Assembly: GCF_000381365.1 (NCBI RefSeq)
Contig: NZ_KB905466.1
Coordinates: forward strand, 2,589,591 to 2,653,590
From: Bacteroides salyersiae WAL 10018 = DSM 18765 = JCM 12988
GTDB taxonomy: Bacteria > Bacteroidota > Bacteroidia > Bacteroidales > Bacteroidaceae
Direction: 5' to 3'
Length of the DNA: 64,000 nucleotides
The notes under the pieces were generated by a model. It worked only from the letters and a program-made list of their open reading frames with translations, searched no databases and was not told the DNA's origin. Within the stretch, counting starts at the first letter, position 1. The number at the start of each line of letters is the position of its first letter. Below are positions 19,625 through 29,534 of the stretch, in pieces. A program made the translations under genes and the position numbers.

Positions 19625-22456
19625 TTAAAATTTCATATTTATACCAATGTTGAAAGAACGCATCATAGGATACCCGGTAACGCCTGCATCTACTACTTCC
19701 GGGTCGAGGTTGTATTTACCTAATTTATCTATGCTAAGCAGATTTTGCCCATTGACATAAAGGCGGAGTTGCTTAATGTTCACTTTTCTCAAAACGGAAG
19801 AAGGTAACTGATACCCCAATTCCACATTGCTTAATCTCAGGAAGTTACCGTTTTTGATCCAAAATGAAGAAGAACGGTAGTTATTCAGATTGTTCTCTGT
19901 TGTCAGGCGTGGGAAGGTGGCATCCGATTCACGCACTCCTTTTTCCCAGGCTCCATAGGCCAGTGCTGTCACCTTATTATTATTTTGCAAAGCCCATACT
20001 GCCGCATTGTTCAGATAAACCGAACGGTTTGCTACTCCTGAAAGTACTGCAGAGAAATCAAATCCGGCATAATCTACTCCCAATGATAATCCCATGGTCA
20101 CTTCCGGGACAGTCGGTTTCCCTATAGGTATTTCATCATAAGAGTTTATGTGATTATCCTCATCCGGATTCTGGTTCTTGTATTTTAAATCTCCGGGACG
20201 AATTTTATAGAAAGTGGAGATGGGGCTGTTTTTTATATCGTCTTCATTCATGTAAAAACCTAAGGCTTCCAATCCCCATAGCTGGGCTACGGATTTTCCG
20301 GTTCTCCTTTGATATTCCTTCAGACCTTCCACTTCATCCATTGCCAGAATCTTGTTTTTTGCCAATGAGACGTTTGCCTGAACAAAATAACCTACTTTGT
20401 TGATACGTTTTTGATGCATCAACGATACTTCCATACCCCGGTTGACTACCGTACCGATGTTCACATACGGGAATGGAGCACCGATGATCCAGGAGGAAGT
20501 ATTCTGTTTCTCCGAAACGATATCCGAACGTTTATGCCAGAAGGCATCGACAGTGACTGATAAGCTCGAAAATAATTCCAGATCGATACCTACATTTAAA
20601 TTCCGGGTCGTTTCCCATGTCAAATCGGGATTAGGCAAACGACCCTCCCAAGCTCCGTCACTCCAGGCAAAGCCACTACCGAAGATGTAACCGCCACTGG
20701 ACTGATCAAAGCCCGACCAATGAGACTGATAGGCATAACGGTCAAAACCGGTTTTACAGTTTCCGGCTTCTCCATAGGAGGCTCTCAGTTTCAAATAATT
20801 CACCGCTTTGGTATTGAAGAAGGATTCATTGGATATGATCCACGCTCCGGCGATGCTTGGGAAAAAGCCGAAACGGTGTCCCGGTGCATATTCATCACTG
20901 CCGTCATAAGCGAAACTGATTTCACCGACATATCTTTTGTCAAAACAGTAAGTCAGTTTGCCATCGACTCCTTGACGCGCATAAGCGGGATTGTCACCCT
21001 GTACAAATAATTGAGACTGATAATAGCGGGCATCGGCATAGACTTCGTGTTTTCCAAAAATACGGTCATAAGAGAAACCTGCATTAAAGGCCAGTTGATA
21101 TTGATAATAATCGTATAATTTCTCTTGAGCCAATGACAATTGTTTGTCTTCTCCGTACACAGAGTATGTATTATCTCTCTGTAGCTCATAAGTTGCATAA
21201 TTGCTCGTTTTACCGGTACCATATCCCGATACTCCGTCAAAAGCAACCATGGCACGTACTCCCAATCCTTTTGTCACGATATCCAGTTTTTGTTTTGCCT
21301 GTGCTTTCACTTGCAATACTTTGTTTCTGTCTTTCCGGTATCCGGTGTGGGAAATCATTCCATAAGGATTTTGTCTGTATTGCGAAGTACCTGCTATTTT
21401 TCCATCCTCGTAAGTGATCGGCATGGCATTGGGAGCAATTGTAGACAATACATTGAAGATATCCGAAGAAGTGCTGTTAGGCATATTCTTGTCTTCTATT
21501 CTTCCGGCCAGGTCCAATGATACATCCAGCGACTTTGTGACGGCAGCATCGATATTCGAACGGATATTATACCGGTTGTAATTTACATTCGTATTAAATC
21601 CGGAATTTATATCGGTATATTTATAAAGCCCGTCTTTACCTAAGAAACTGAATAATACAAAATATTTGACCTGCTCCGTACCTCCCCGGACGGACACCTT
21701 ATATTGCTGTTGGGGAGTGCTGTTTTTCAAAAAAGAAGAATACCAGTCTACGTCGGGAAATAAATAGGGGTTCTGAGTCCCGTCATAAATTCCCGGATTA
21801 TATTTTTCGTCCGACGGTACCGGTAGTCCGTCGTTCTGTAATGCTTTGTTGTAAAGAGAGACATATTCACGGGAGGGCAAAAAATCCGGTAGCCGTGTAG
21901 GTTGTTGAAAGCCGTATTGAGCTGTCAGAGAAATCTCGGGTTTACCGATAATTCCTCTTTTGGTTGTTACAAATACGGTTCCGTTGGCTCCTCTCTGTCC
22001 GTATCGGGTATTGGCGGCACCATCTTTGAAAATGGAAATCGATTCTATCTCTTCAATATCCATCTGACTGATGTCCCGTTCTACGTCGTCTACTAAGAAG
22101 AGAGGTGAACGGAACTGTCCATATGTTCCGATACCGCGTATATAAATATCCGAGAGGCTGTTTCCCGGTTCGTCTCCCGTCTTGCGTAAGATCGTTAATC
22201 CGGAAGCTTTGCCGGTCAATGCATTCTCTAAATTGGAGGCCGATGCCTTATCCAGATCTGAATAACGGATTGTCGATACGGCCGATGTCTGCAAATACTT
22301 TTCGTTGCTTGTCTTATTTTTTATGGTATCCTGCACCGCTTTTTCACTCTTTTGCGAAAAAACCGGAAGGGAAAAACAAGCTATCGTAAGGGCCAGACAT
22401 AAAAGTCTGAAAGATAAATGCCCGATAAAATATTTCATATTCTTACTTATTTTCAA
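19625..22456 (-). CDS. SusC/RagA family receptor lacking the N-terminal regulatory domain
   Basis: 943 aa. After a signal region (about 1-35) it goes almost directly to the plug: NLENALTGKASGLTILRKTG, IYIRGIGTYGQFRSPLFLVD, GQRGANGTVFVTTKRG. A beta-barrel follows, ending FNIGINMKF. It lacks the carboxypeptidase-regulatory-like domain and the DEVVVV(G/A)(Y/F)G segment that precede the plug in the other full SusC here. An N-terminal stretch EKYLQTSAVSTIRYSDLDK replaces them. TonB-dependent glycan import with the SusD at 17975-19612 is expected, but how TonB engages it is unclear. It is 32 bp downstream of the first SusD. Confidence 0.93.
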   Translation of the reverse strand: MKISKNMKYFIGHLSFRLLCLALTIACFSLPVFSQKSEKAVQDTIKNKTSNEKYLQTSAVSTIRYSDLDKASASNLENALTGKASGLTILRKTGDEPGNSLSDIYIRGIGTYGQFRSPLFLVDDVERDISQMDIEEIESISIFKDGAANTRYGQRGANGTVFVTTKRGIIGKPEISLTAQYGFQQPTRLPDFLPSREYVSLYNKALQNDGLPVPSDEKYNPGIYDGTQNPYLFPDVDWYSSFLKNSTPQQQYKVSVRGGTEQVKYFVLFSFLGKDGLYKYTDINSGFNTNVNYNRYNIRSNIDAAVTKSLDVSLDLAGRIEDKNMPNSTSSDIFNVLSTIAPNAMPITYEDGKIAGTSQYRQNPYGMISHTGYRKDRNKVLQVKAQAKQKLDIVTKGLGVRAMVAFDGVSGYGTGKTSNYATYELQRDNTYSVYGEDKQLSLAQEKLYDYYQYQLAFNAGFSYDRIFGKHEVYADARYYQSQLFVQGDNPAYARQGVDGKLTYCFDKRYVGEISFAYDGSDEYAPGHRFGFFPSIAGAWIISNESFFNTKAVNYLKLRASYGEAGNCKTGFDRYAYQSHWSGFDQSSGGYIFGSGFAWSDGAWEGRLPNPDLTWETTRNLNVGIDLELFSSLSVTVDAFWHKRSDIVSEKQNTSSWIIGAPFPYVNIGTVVNRGMEVSLMHQKRINKVGYFVQANVSLAKNKILAMDEVEGLKEYQRRTGKSVAQLWGLEALGFYMNEDDIKNSPISTFYKIRPGDLKYKNQNPDEDNHINSYDEIPIGKPTVPEVTMGLSLGVDYAGFDFSAVLSGVANRSVYLNNAAVWALQNNNKVTALAYGAWEKGVRESDATFPRLTTENNLNNYRSSSFWIKNGNFLRLSNVELGYQLPSSVLRKVNIKQLRLYVNGQNLLSIDKLGKYNLDPEVVDAGVTGYPMMRSFNIGINMKF

Positions 22457-22488
22457 TTAATACTATTTACACATTCGAAAATGTATCA

Positions 22489-24147
22489 TTAATAATTATT
22501 CCATCCGGGATTTTGCTGGTATAAGGGGTTTTTATCCATGTCACTCTTAGGAATAGGGTACAGATTCATTTTGTCCGTAAATATTCGGTCTTCGAAAACA
22601 ACTTTGTTGTAGGTATAGCTATTGTCACTGTTCTTCGTGATTTCCATTTCGTACATCGGACCGTTGAAGTAAGTCTCCCCGTCTTTCCATCTGCGTACAT
22701 CCCACCATCGGTGTTCTTCAAAGGCAAGTTCTATCGCCCGCTCATTCTTGATACGTTGCCGCATGGCGGTTTGAGACAGACCTTGGGGTAAAGCAGGCAT
22801 GCCGCTTCTTTTACGGACAGCATTCACAGCATTGTACACTTCGGTAGAAGGAACAGGAAGGCTCTCATTCAACGCTTCTGCATAATTTAAATACATCTCG
22901 GCCAAGCGGAAGTAAATCCAGTTGTGATAAGCTTTATTGGATGATTTTTCATTCAAACTTTCCGGTAAATATTTGCGTACATAGTATCCGGTGCGGCATC
23001 TGTCTTTGGAAAGACGGTGTTTACCACCCATATACAGTTCTGCAGTGATTCCTTGCCATATACTTCCGTTGTAGATAACCGTTTTGTAAAAACGGGGATC
23101 TCTGTTCTTGTAGGGATCTTGTGCATCATAGCCCGAATCCTCATCCGTGATCGGTTTGCCGTTATTCATCTCGTATAAGTCTACAAAATTCTGTGTAGGA
23201 GCTACGGCACCTACTCCGCCGAATCCTTCGCCGGAAGGCGCCCAAACTTTTATCTCGCTGCTGGTGAAGCCAACAGGAACATTATTATACCAGAATATCA
23301 CTTCTGAGTTCCCTTCATCGGGGCGCAGCAGGAATACTTTCTCATAGTCGGCTGCTCCGTTGCCACGATCGAACAGGCGATAGGCCGGGTTACCGTCTTC
23401 ATCTTTCAAATTCAGTACATCTGCAGCCGCTTCATAAGCAAGCTTCCATTTTTCCGGATTCGTATTTTCTTTATCCCACAACGGGCTTGCTGCATATAAG
23501 AGCACCCGGGCTTTCAGTGCCATGGCAACTCCACGGGTAATGCGTCCCTGTTCGTTTTCATTTACTGTTACCGGCAATAGCCCGATAGCCTGTTTTAAGT
23601 CTTCCAAGATAGCGTTTACGCATTCCATGTAACTGTTTCGCGGTAAGCTGAGATTGTCATTCGGATACAAAAGTTTATCATTTAGAATGGGCATGCCGCC
23701 ATATCGTTTGATGATTTCGTGGAAGAAGAAAGCACGCAGAAAAAGAGTTTCGCCTAATAATCTTTCTCTCATCTCTTGACTCGGGAAAGGAATGATGTCT
23801 TTCTTGGATAAGAAGACATTTGCTTTGCGGATACCTTCATAGTTGCGGGTCAACTGATTATCTACATCATCATACGAACCGACATTGAATGAATTGCTGG
23901 TATTCCAACCGAAACGTGATTCTGCTTCATCCGTAGCACAGGCTATAGGAGCCGGATCAAAACTTCCGAGCACATTGAAGCCTTTCAGTAGATTGGTGTA
24001 AATATCGGCTTGAAATTTATAGGCGGTTTCGTAATTGGTGAATATCTTGTTTTCGTCCAGATTTAAATCCGGTGCCCGGTCCAAATAGTCATCACAGCCG
24101 TAAAAGAGAATGGCTAACAGGCAGGAGAATATTTTATATGTTCTCAT
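22489..24147 (-). CDS. SusD/RagB family outer-membrane lipoprotein (first pair)
   Basis: 552 aa with a signal peptide and lipobox (LAILFYGC, then CDDYLDRAPDL). SusD family features are ETLFLRAFFFHEIIKRYGG, IYFRLAEMYLNYAEALNES, RAIELAFEEHRWWDVRRW and the closing LYPIPKSDMDKNPLYQQNPG. It is expected to sit on the outside of the outer membrane as the glycan-binding lid of the SusC starting at 27198. The two genes are 6 bp apart. The ligand specificity cannot be read from sequence. Confidence 0.95.
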   Translation of the reverse strand: MRTYKIFSCLLAILFYGCDDYLDRAPDLNLDENKIFTNYETAYKFQADIYTNLLKGFNVLGSFDPAPIACATDEAESRFGWNTSNSFNVGSYDDVDNQLTRNYEGIRKANVFLSKKDIIPFPSQEMRERLLGETLFLRAFFFHEIIKRYGGMPILNDKLLYPNDNLSLPRNSYMECVNAILEDLKQAIGLLPVTVNENEQGRITRGVAMALKARVLLYAASPLWDKENTNPEKWKLAYEAAADVLNLKDEDGNPAYRLFDRGNGAADYEKVFLLRPDEGNSEVIFWYNNVPVGFTSSEIKVWAPSGEGFGGVGAVAPTQNFVDLYEMNNGKPITDEDSGYDAQDPYKNRDPRFYKTVIYNGSIWQGITAELYMGGKHRLSKDRCRTGYYVRKYLPESLNEKSSNKAYHNWIYFRLAEMYLNYAEALNESLPVPSTEVYNAVNAVRKRSGMPALPQGLSQTAMRQRIKNERAIELAFEEHRWWDVRRWKDGETYFNGPMYEMEITKNSDNSYTYNKVVFEDRIFTDKMNLYPIPKSDMDKNPLYQQNPGWNNY

Positions 24148-24153
24148 AATATC

Positions 24154-27100
24154 CTAAAAATTAATATTTAAACCAAAGTTATATGCTTTCATTGGCGGCA
24201 TGTTTGCCGCTCTGTTGTCTCTGTTGTCCGGATCAAGATAAGGTTCTTTGGCCCAGGTTGCCAAGTTCAGAGCCGAGAAATAAATGCGGATTGTCTTTAT
24301 AAAGGCTTTTTCCGTTATTTTTTTAGGAAGGGTATAGCCGATATCGAGATTCTTTAGCCGTATGTAACTTCCATCGGACAAAGTATAATCGGCGCCGGCT
24401 TCATTATTTTGGTATTTTCCGTACATTTGGGTGTATTTGGCATTTGCATCTCCCATTTCCGGAGTCCAATAAGACCAATGTTTATCGTACACGTTGTCTC
24501 CGTTGGAAAAGGCCCACATCGCTTCCCAATTCTTGTCGAAAGAGACGTGAGTGGAACCTTGAAACAGTACGCCGACATCAAATCCTTTATAGGATAAGGA
24601 CAAGTTGATACCGTATTGTATCTCGGGTACCAACGGATAACCGGTCCTTATAAAATCGGCACGGTCGATTACTCCGTCACCATTGATATCCTTGTATTTC
24701 AGATCTCCCGGATGTACTTCTGTATTTCCTTCCAGAGCTAATTGGGAAGGACTTCTTTCTATATCGTCATAGTCTTGAAAATAACCCAAGGTGATCAGTT
24801 TCAAAGGGGTGTCGATGGGATATCCTTCCGGGCGCTGATAAGGTAAAACACCGAGAGGAGTACCCATATCGATCACTTTGTTTCTTGCAAAACTCATGTT
24901 TCCTTTGATGGAATATGAGAAATCGGGGCCGATGAAGCGGCTGTGATTTACTTCTAATTCCACTCCCTGATTTTGTACAATACCGATATTGGCCGGAGAG
25001 AATACGGTTCCCACGTAAGACGGCATTGTTTGTACCTGTGTCAGGATATCCGATCTCCTTTCATGGAAATAATCAATATTGAAAGTCAGGGCATTGTTGA
25101 AAAGGCCGGCCTCCAAACCGATATTCAATTTTCTGGAAGTTTCCCAAGAGACATCTTTGTTGGCTACACGTCCCTGGCGTATACCTTGAACGCGGTTGTC
25201 GCCAATACCGAATATATAGGAGTTGTCTGTGTTGCTGGTATCAACATATTCGTATTGTTGAAGATAAATGAACCGTGCTTCTGTGCTGGTATTGGCTACC
25301 GGGTCGTATGCCCAGACGCGATCATTACCGACCCAGCCTAAAGAACCTCTGATTTTCAGACTATTCATAATCTTGCTGATATTGGATTTTTTATAGAAAG
25401 GTTCATTTGAAATAACCCAGCCTAATGCAAAAGAGGGGAATAATCCGTAACGTTTTCCTTTGGCGAAGTTTTCCGAACCGTTATAGCCGAAGTTGACTTC
25501 TGCCAGATAACGGGTGTCGTATCCATAAACAAACCGTCCTACCATACCCTGGCTTGCGTATGGCAAATCGACGTTGTATCCATGAGACAGACGGTTAAAT
25601 AATATAAGAGCACTTACGTTGTGTTTTCTGAAATCATGTTCATAGGTCAGTCCGCCTTCCAGATAAATTTTCCGGAAATTGTCTACATATTGCCAGTCCC
25701 AACGCAATGGACGATTTTCTCCGTGCATGATATAGGTGTCTGTTGGGTAGAGATATTGGTAGGTAGCAACCTCTTTCCGATAGATCTTTCCATGCTTACT
25801 GTCATCATCGTATGCCACTTGTCCTCTTATGGCAAGCCCGGGAAGAAGCCAACTCAATTTATAGGTAAGGTTGAGCCCCGCTTCCAGTACGTTCCGGTTT
25901 TCTTTGAACTCTCCGGAATCACGAATCAAGGCATGTATATTGGAGTAATCTTTGTCACCGCCATAAGAGCCGTCCATGTTGAAAGCCGGATATTTACGAC
26001 CGGAGTTGGCTATTGCGGCATGGTATATATCCCAACTGCTATACTGCATGGAAGTGGGATAATGGCGGTCTTCAATGCGGGCGCCTATGTTGATCGAAGC
26101 ACTCAAATCTTTCGTAATGTCGAAATCCAGATTCGACCGGAAGTTATATCGGTTGAAGTTGGTGATATTGTCTCCTTTGAATGGAGAATTCTGATTAAAA
26201 AAACCGCCGGAAACGAAATAACGCATCGATTTGGTACCCCCCCGCACATTCACATTGTATTGCTGTTGTATGGAACCGGATTTCATAATCTCATCCATCC
26301 AATCCACGTCCGGGTGGGTATAAGGAGAAACTTTCGTCCGATACTTCATTAAATCTGTTGCACTGTATTCTGCTTGCTGACCGCCATTATTCAGCATTTC
26401 ATTGCGCAGCAGAGCAGAACGATAGGCATCCAACGGCTTATACAACCGAATAGGAACGTTTACTGCCACTTGTGAAGTAATGGATACTTCCGGTTTACCG
26501 ACAACTCCTCTCTTGGTCGTTACGATGATAACGCCGTTCGCTCCTTTCACACCATAAACGGCCGTTGCCGAAGCATCTTTTAATATATTGATGCTTTCGA
26601 TCTCATTAGGATCAATTTGTGCAAAGCTTTCACGGATAATTCCGTCTACTACAATCAAAGGTTTCGTGTTTTCATTGGCGAACGTTGCTTTACCGCGGAT
26701 GTAGATATCTGCTTCGTCGCGTCCGATTTCACCGGAACTTTGAACGATTGTTACACCTGAAGCTTTACCGGCTAAAGATTGGGTCAGGTTGGACGCCGGG
26801 ACCGTAGTCAGCGTTTTGCTTTTTACAGTTGAAATGGAACCTACCATTGATTCCTTTTTCTGCGTACCAAAAGCAACTACGACAACTTCATCCAAGGCTA
26901 CGGCAGCATCTGTTCCTAACTCTATTTTCATCTTCTTTCCGAATACGGGAGTTACGGTCTGAGCTTCGAAACCGATATAGCTGATACTCAGTTGTACATC
27001 TTTTGCAGGCACTTTTAAAGAAAAGTTGCCATCCAAATCGGTTACAACACCGATTGTAGTACCTTTTACCAGAACAGTGGCACCGATTAGAGGTTCCCCA

Positions 27101-27198
27101 TTATTTTTATCTAATACTATTCCTTTCACTACCAGGTCTTGTGCCGACACAAAGCATGGGCAAAGGAATAATAGAAGCAATATAGTATATCCTTTCAT
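24154..27198 (-). CDS. SusC/RagA family TonB-dependent glycan receptor (first pair)
   Basis: 1014 aa with the full layout. The signal peptide is at 1-19. The carboxypeptidase-regulatory-like domain is at about 21-100 (VVKGIVLDKNNGEPLIGATV ... TDLDGNFSL). A DEVVVVAFG linker stands at about 105. The plug includes DIYIRGKATF and LKDASATAVYGVKGANGVII. A 22-strand-type barrel ends YNFGLNINF. It imports oligosaccharides in a TonB-dependent way together with the SusD 6 bp downstream. It has no STN domain, fitting control by an HTCS rather than by an ECF sigma/FecR pair. It follows the two small lipoprotein genes with an 11-bp gap. Confidence 0.96.
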   Translation of the reverse strand: MKGYTILLLLFLCPCFVSAQDLVVKGIVLDKNNGEPLIGATVLVKGTTIGVVTDLDGNFSLKVPAKDVQLSISYIGFEAQTVTPVFGKKMKIELGTDAAVALDEVVVVAFGTQKKESMVGSISTVKSKTLTTVPASNLTQSLAGKASGVTIVQSSGEIGRDEADIYIRGKATFANENTKPLIVVDGIIRESFAQIDPNEIESINILKDASATAVYGVKGANGVIIVTTKRGVVGKPEVSITSQVAVNVPIRLYKPLDAYRSALLRNEMLNNGGQQAEYSATDLMKYRTKVSPYTHPDVDWMDEIMKSGSIQQQYNVNVRGGTKSMRYFVSGGFFNQNSPFKGDNITNFNRYNFRSNLDFDITKDLSASINIGARIEDRHYPTSMQYSSWDIYHAAIANSGRKYPAFNMDGSYGGDKDYSNIHALIRDSGEFKENRNVLEAGLNLTYKLSWLLPGLAIRGQVAYDDDSKHGKIYRKEVATYQYLYPTDTYIMHGENRPLRWDWQYVDNFRKIYLEGGLTYEHDFRKHNVSALILFNRLSHGYNVDLPYASQGMVGRFVYGYDTRYLAEVNFGYNGSENFAKGKRYGLFPSFALGWVISNEPFYKKSNISKIMNSLKIRGSLGWVGNDRVWAYDPVANTSTEARFIYLQQYEYVDTSNTDNSYIFGIGDNRVQGIRQGRVANKDVSWETSRKLNIGLEAGLFNNALTFNIDYFHERRSDILTQVQTMPSYVGTVFSPANIGIVQNQGVELEVNHSRFIGPDFSYSIKGNMSFARNKVIDMGTPLGVLPYQRPEGYPIDTPLKLITLGYFQDYDDIERSPSQLALEGNTEVHPGDLKYKDINGDGVIDRADFIRTGYPLVPEIQYGINLSLSYKGFDVGVLFQGSTHVSFDKNWEAMWAFSNGDNVYDKHWSYWTPEMGDANAKYTQMYGKYQNNEAGADYTLSDGSYIRLKNLDIGYTLPKKITEKAFIKTIRIYFSALNLATWAKEPYLDPDNRDNRAANMPPMKAYNFGLNINF

Positions 27199-27209
27199 AA
27201 TATTATATT

Positions 27210-27734
27210 TTAATGAATTCGTCTAAACTGATAGGTGTAGGTATGCAGTTCTTTATTTTTCTTGTCTAATTCCATCGCCTCTTCAGGAGTAGCGGGTGTA
27301 GGATCTTGTTCCATCTGGGAAAACATAACTGTTTTCTTACGTTCTCCTAAGAATGTTTTTATACGAAGTTCCATTTCATTCCCTTCTAAGTGGGTTATGG
27401 TGAAACGAACCAGCACTTGAGTATATCGATAAGAATTGTCGGATGAGTTTTTACCGGCTATTTTATCCATAGACATATTCAACCAGTCTTTGTCGGTTAC
27501 AAGCCATGTTCCGGCATGTTCCTTTTCAAGGCAGGGATCAAACATCCTGTAAACTCCGTTTGCTTCGAACAGAATGGAGAGGTTTTCTTCTTTATCGGTA
27601 CTGCACACTTCTCCGTTGTCATAGGCGGCAACTTGTTTCCAATATCCCGATAGTCCGCTTGCCAAATCTTCATCTTTCGAGCAGGAAGAGAAAATGAATA
27701 GTAGAAATACTAAACCTAATAGATATTTATTCAT
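27210..27734 (-). CDS. Lipocalin-like surface lipoprotein
   Basis: 174 aa. The signal peptide ends in FIFSSC, and the mature protein begins CSKDEDLASG. This fits the Bacteroides surface-export signal (K followed by two acidic residues) very well. The body has the start of a lipocalin-like beta-barrel (GLSGYWKQVAAYDNGE, GVYRMFDPCLEKEHAGTWLV), with two Cys that could pair. No enzyme motif is seen. It is the second gene of the operon, 12 bp after a sister lipoprotein and 11 bp before SusC, suggesting an accessory glycan-binding role. Confidence 0.7.
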   Translation of the reverse strand: MNKYLLGLVFLLFIFSSCSKDEDLASGLSGYWKQVAAYDNGEVCSTDKEENLSILFEANGVYRMFDPCLEKEHAGTWLVTDKDWLNMSMDKIAGKNSSDNSYRYTQVLVRFTITHLEGNEMELRIKTFLGERKKTVMFSQMEQDPTPATPEEAMELDKKNKELHTYTYQFRRIH

Positions 27735-27746
27735 GGTATTTGGTGT

Positions 27747-28196
27747 TTATTGATGTGATTCTTTTAATCTCAGCTTGCCATCTTCAATAATAGTTTCGAC
27801 CGTTTTATACGTTTTTATATAGGTGTCTAATTGCCCTGTTGCCGAATAAGTATAATATTTCAGGGTTAATCTGTTGGCTGTACGATCCTCCACGTAAAAG
27901 GTTACAGGCAATAAATCCGAAATATTCAGAATTCGGTTATTGCTTTCATAATTCCAGGCAGTTCTCAAATCTTTCGATTCACAAGGCAGGTAGAGGTAGC
28001 AAACATTTTTCTCTGTAAAATACAGTAATTCACCTTTTGCGCATTCATCCAGTTCCTGTTCTTCATCATTTGAGATTTGTGAAATCAGTTGCCATGATCC
28101 CGATAAATCGATATCGTTATCGGTCTCTTTATCGCAGGCAGTTCCTAAAAAGGAAATGAGTAATGCGCATAATAATGGGATTTTTTTCATTTTCAT
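27747..28196 (-). CDS. Lipocalin-like lipoprotein, first gene of the susCD operon
   Basis: 149 aa. The lipobox is FLGTAC, giving CDKETDNDID after cleavage, again acidic and suited to surface export. The core begins DLSGSWQLISQISNDEEQEL, the usual opening strand of lipocalin-like proteins. It resembles the next gene (GLSGYWKQVAAY) enough to suggest an old duplication. The start at 28196 lies about 20 nt after the predicted transcription start of promoter B. The function is unknown; binding of glycan or another small ligand at the surface is inferred. Confidence 0.68.
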   Translation of the reverse strand: MKMKKIPLLCALLISFLGTACDKETDNDIDLSGSWQLISQISNDEEQELDECAKGELLYFTEKNVCYLYLPCESKDLRTAWNYESNNRILNISDLLPVTFYVEDRTANRLTLKYYTYSATGQLDTYIKTYKTVETIIEDGKLRLKESHQ

Positions 28197-28220
28197 AATA
28201 ATAAGATTTTTTACACGTCA

Positions 28221-28286
28221 CAAAAATATTACAAAATATTATTTATATAGATTTTCCTGGTAACAACTCTTCTATTCAGTGTAACA
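28221..28286 (-). promoter_or_regulatory. Putative HTCS-dependent promoter B (susCD operon)
   Basis: GTAACA boxes at 28260-28265 and 28281-28286 (plus-strand reading) are 21 nt apart. A -7 box TATTTTTG (28228-28221, minus strand) matches TAnnTTTG. Its edge is 32 nt from the proximal box. No -33 TTG is evident, as expected for an activator-dependent promoter. It would drive the operon beginning with the lipoprotein at 28196. Confidence 0.65.
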
Positions 28287-28289
28287 TCT

Positions 28290-28302
28290 GCTGATGATCA
28301 GC
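28290..28302 (-). terminator. Short hairpin after the MFS gene
   Basis: GCTGATGATCAGC is a 5-bp stem with a 3-nt loop, 10 nt past the MFS stop codon and 4 nt before operator B. It is too short to be a convincing terminator and is recorded for its position only. Confidence 0.2.
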
Positions 28303-28312
28303 TAATCTTTCT

Positions 28313-29467
28313 CTATTTTCTTGTCGCTTTTAATGCGAAAGAACAATATAGCAGATAAGTAATGCAGAGTCCGATGATCATTAGTGAACCGTTAAAACTA
28401 CCTACCCATTGTGAGAAAGCGGCCATTAATGGCGGGACAACTGCTCCTCCCGATATTCCCATAATCATCAGTCCGGAAAGCTCATTTGCGCTGTCGGGAT
28501 ACAATTGTAATGCCTTTGAGAAAATGATACTGAATACGTTGGCGCAGAAGAAACCGACAATCGCTATGATGGCTAACAGCAACTGGCTCTCGGAAACAAA
28601 AAGCATAAAGATAAATACACATAAAGTGATAATCATACTGATCCGTAGAAACTTGATGGAAGAGAAGCGTGCCAGAATGAATGTTCCCATAAATGCACCT
28701 ACGGTGCGAAAAACGAAATACAGGCTAATGCCATAACCGGCTTCGTTCAGCTCCATGCTGCAACGTTCCATTAAAAAACCGGGTATCATGACATTTAAGC
28801 CGACGTCTACTCCTACAATAAAGAGGATCCCCAGGAACAATAATAGAATCGTTTTATCTTTCAATAGGATGAGATAGGGTTTGAATGACCATAACGTATT
28901 TTTTGTAGTTTCTTTGGGTATCGGTGTGAACAATAGCCAGCAACCGACAAACAGTGTTATTAGTGCAAAAACAGGAAACATATAAATCCAGTTTCCCAGA
29001 AAACCGGCTGCCCAAACTGCAATAATCGGTCCGGCAAAAGAGGATATGGCCTTAATAAACTGACCGGCAGTCAAACTGCTGGCCAATTTGTTTTCATCCA
29101 TAATATTCATCAGTAACGGATTTAATGAAACCTGTAGAATCGTATTCCCGATGCCGAGCAATGCAAAAGCAATCAGACAAGATATGTAGGAGTAATCCAA
29201 TAAGGGGAGTATCATAGCCAGAACGGTAAAGCCTAAACTAATAAGCACTGTATTTTTTCTTCCTACCCGGTTCATGAAAGCACCGAACGGAACAGAAAAT
29301 ACAAAGAACCAGATAAAGACCATTGAAGGTAAGAAGTTCTTTTGGGTTTCGGATAAGGAAAAGTCGGATTGCATATAGTTGGATGCTATGCCGACAAGAT
29401 CACAGAATCCCATAACAAAAAAGCTTGCCAAAACCGGCAATAATGCTATTATTTGAGCGCGTTTCAT
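28313..29467 (-). CDS. MFS sugar transporter (FucP/GlcP-like)
   Basis: 384 aa with about 12 predicted transmembrane helices and no signal peptide. The loop between helices 2 and 3 has GAFMNRVGRKNTV, the MFS motif A region. The segment GIGNTILQVSLNPLL resembles the N-Q-V-x-x-NP pattern of the FucP/sugar:proton symporter group. Its place between the HTCS gene and the susCD operon, under its own HTCS-type promoter, suggests it carries the released monosaccharide (mannose or galactose) across the inner membrane. The exact sugar is inferred, not seen. Confidence 0.85.
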   Translation of the reverse strand: MKRAQIIALLPVLASFFVMGFCDLVGIASNYMQSDFSLSETQKNFLPSMVFIWFFVFSVPFGAFMNRVGRKNTVLISLGFTVLAMILPLLDYSYISCLIAFALLGIGNTILQVSLNPLLMNIMDENKLASSLTAGQFIKAISSFAGPIIAVWAAGFLGNWIYMFPVFALITLFVGCWLLFTPIPKETTKNTLWSFKPYLILLKDKTILLLFLGILFIVGVDVGLNVMIPGFLMERCSMELNEAGYGISLYFVFRTVGAFMGTFILARFSSIKFLRISMIITLCVFIFMLFVSESQLLLAIIAIVGFFCANVFSIIFSKALQLYPDSANELSGLMIMGISGGAVVPPLMAAFSQWVGSFNGSLMIIGLCITYLLYCSFALKATRK

Positions 29468-29534
29468 ATAATACGCCTCCTTCCGATGCCTGCTGTAATT
29501 GTGTAATTTCCCATGTTTTCAGATTTGTTTTTTG

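Noticed and set aside
25621..26352. 243-codon open frame on the plus strand
   Set aside because: It lies wholly antisense to the SusC-like gene at 24154-27198, has no recognisable domain and reflects codon use of the real gene.
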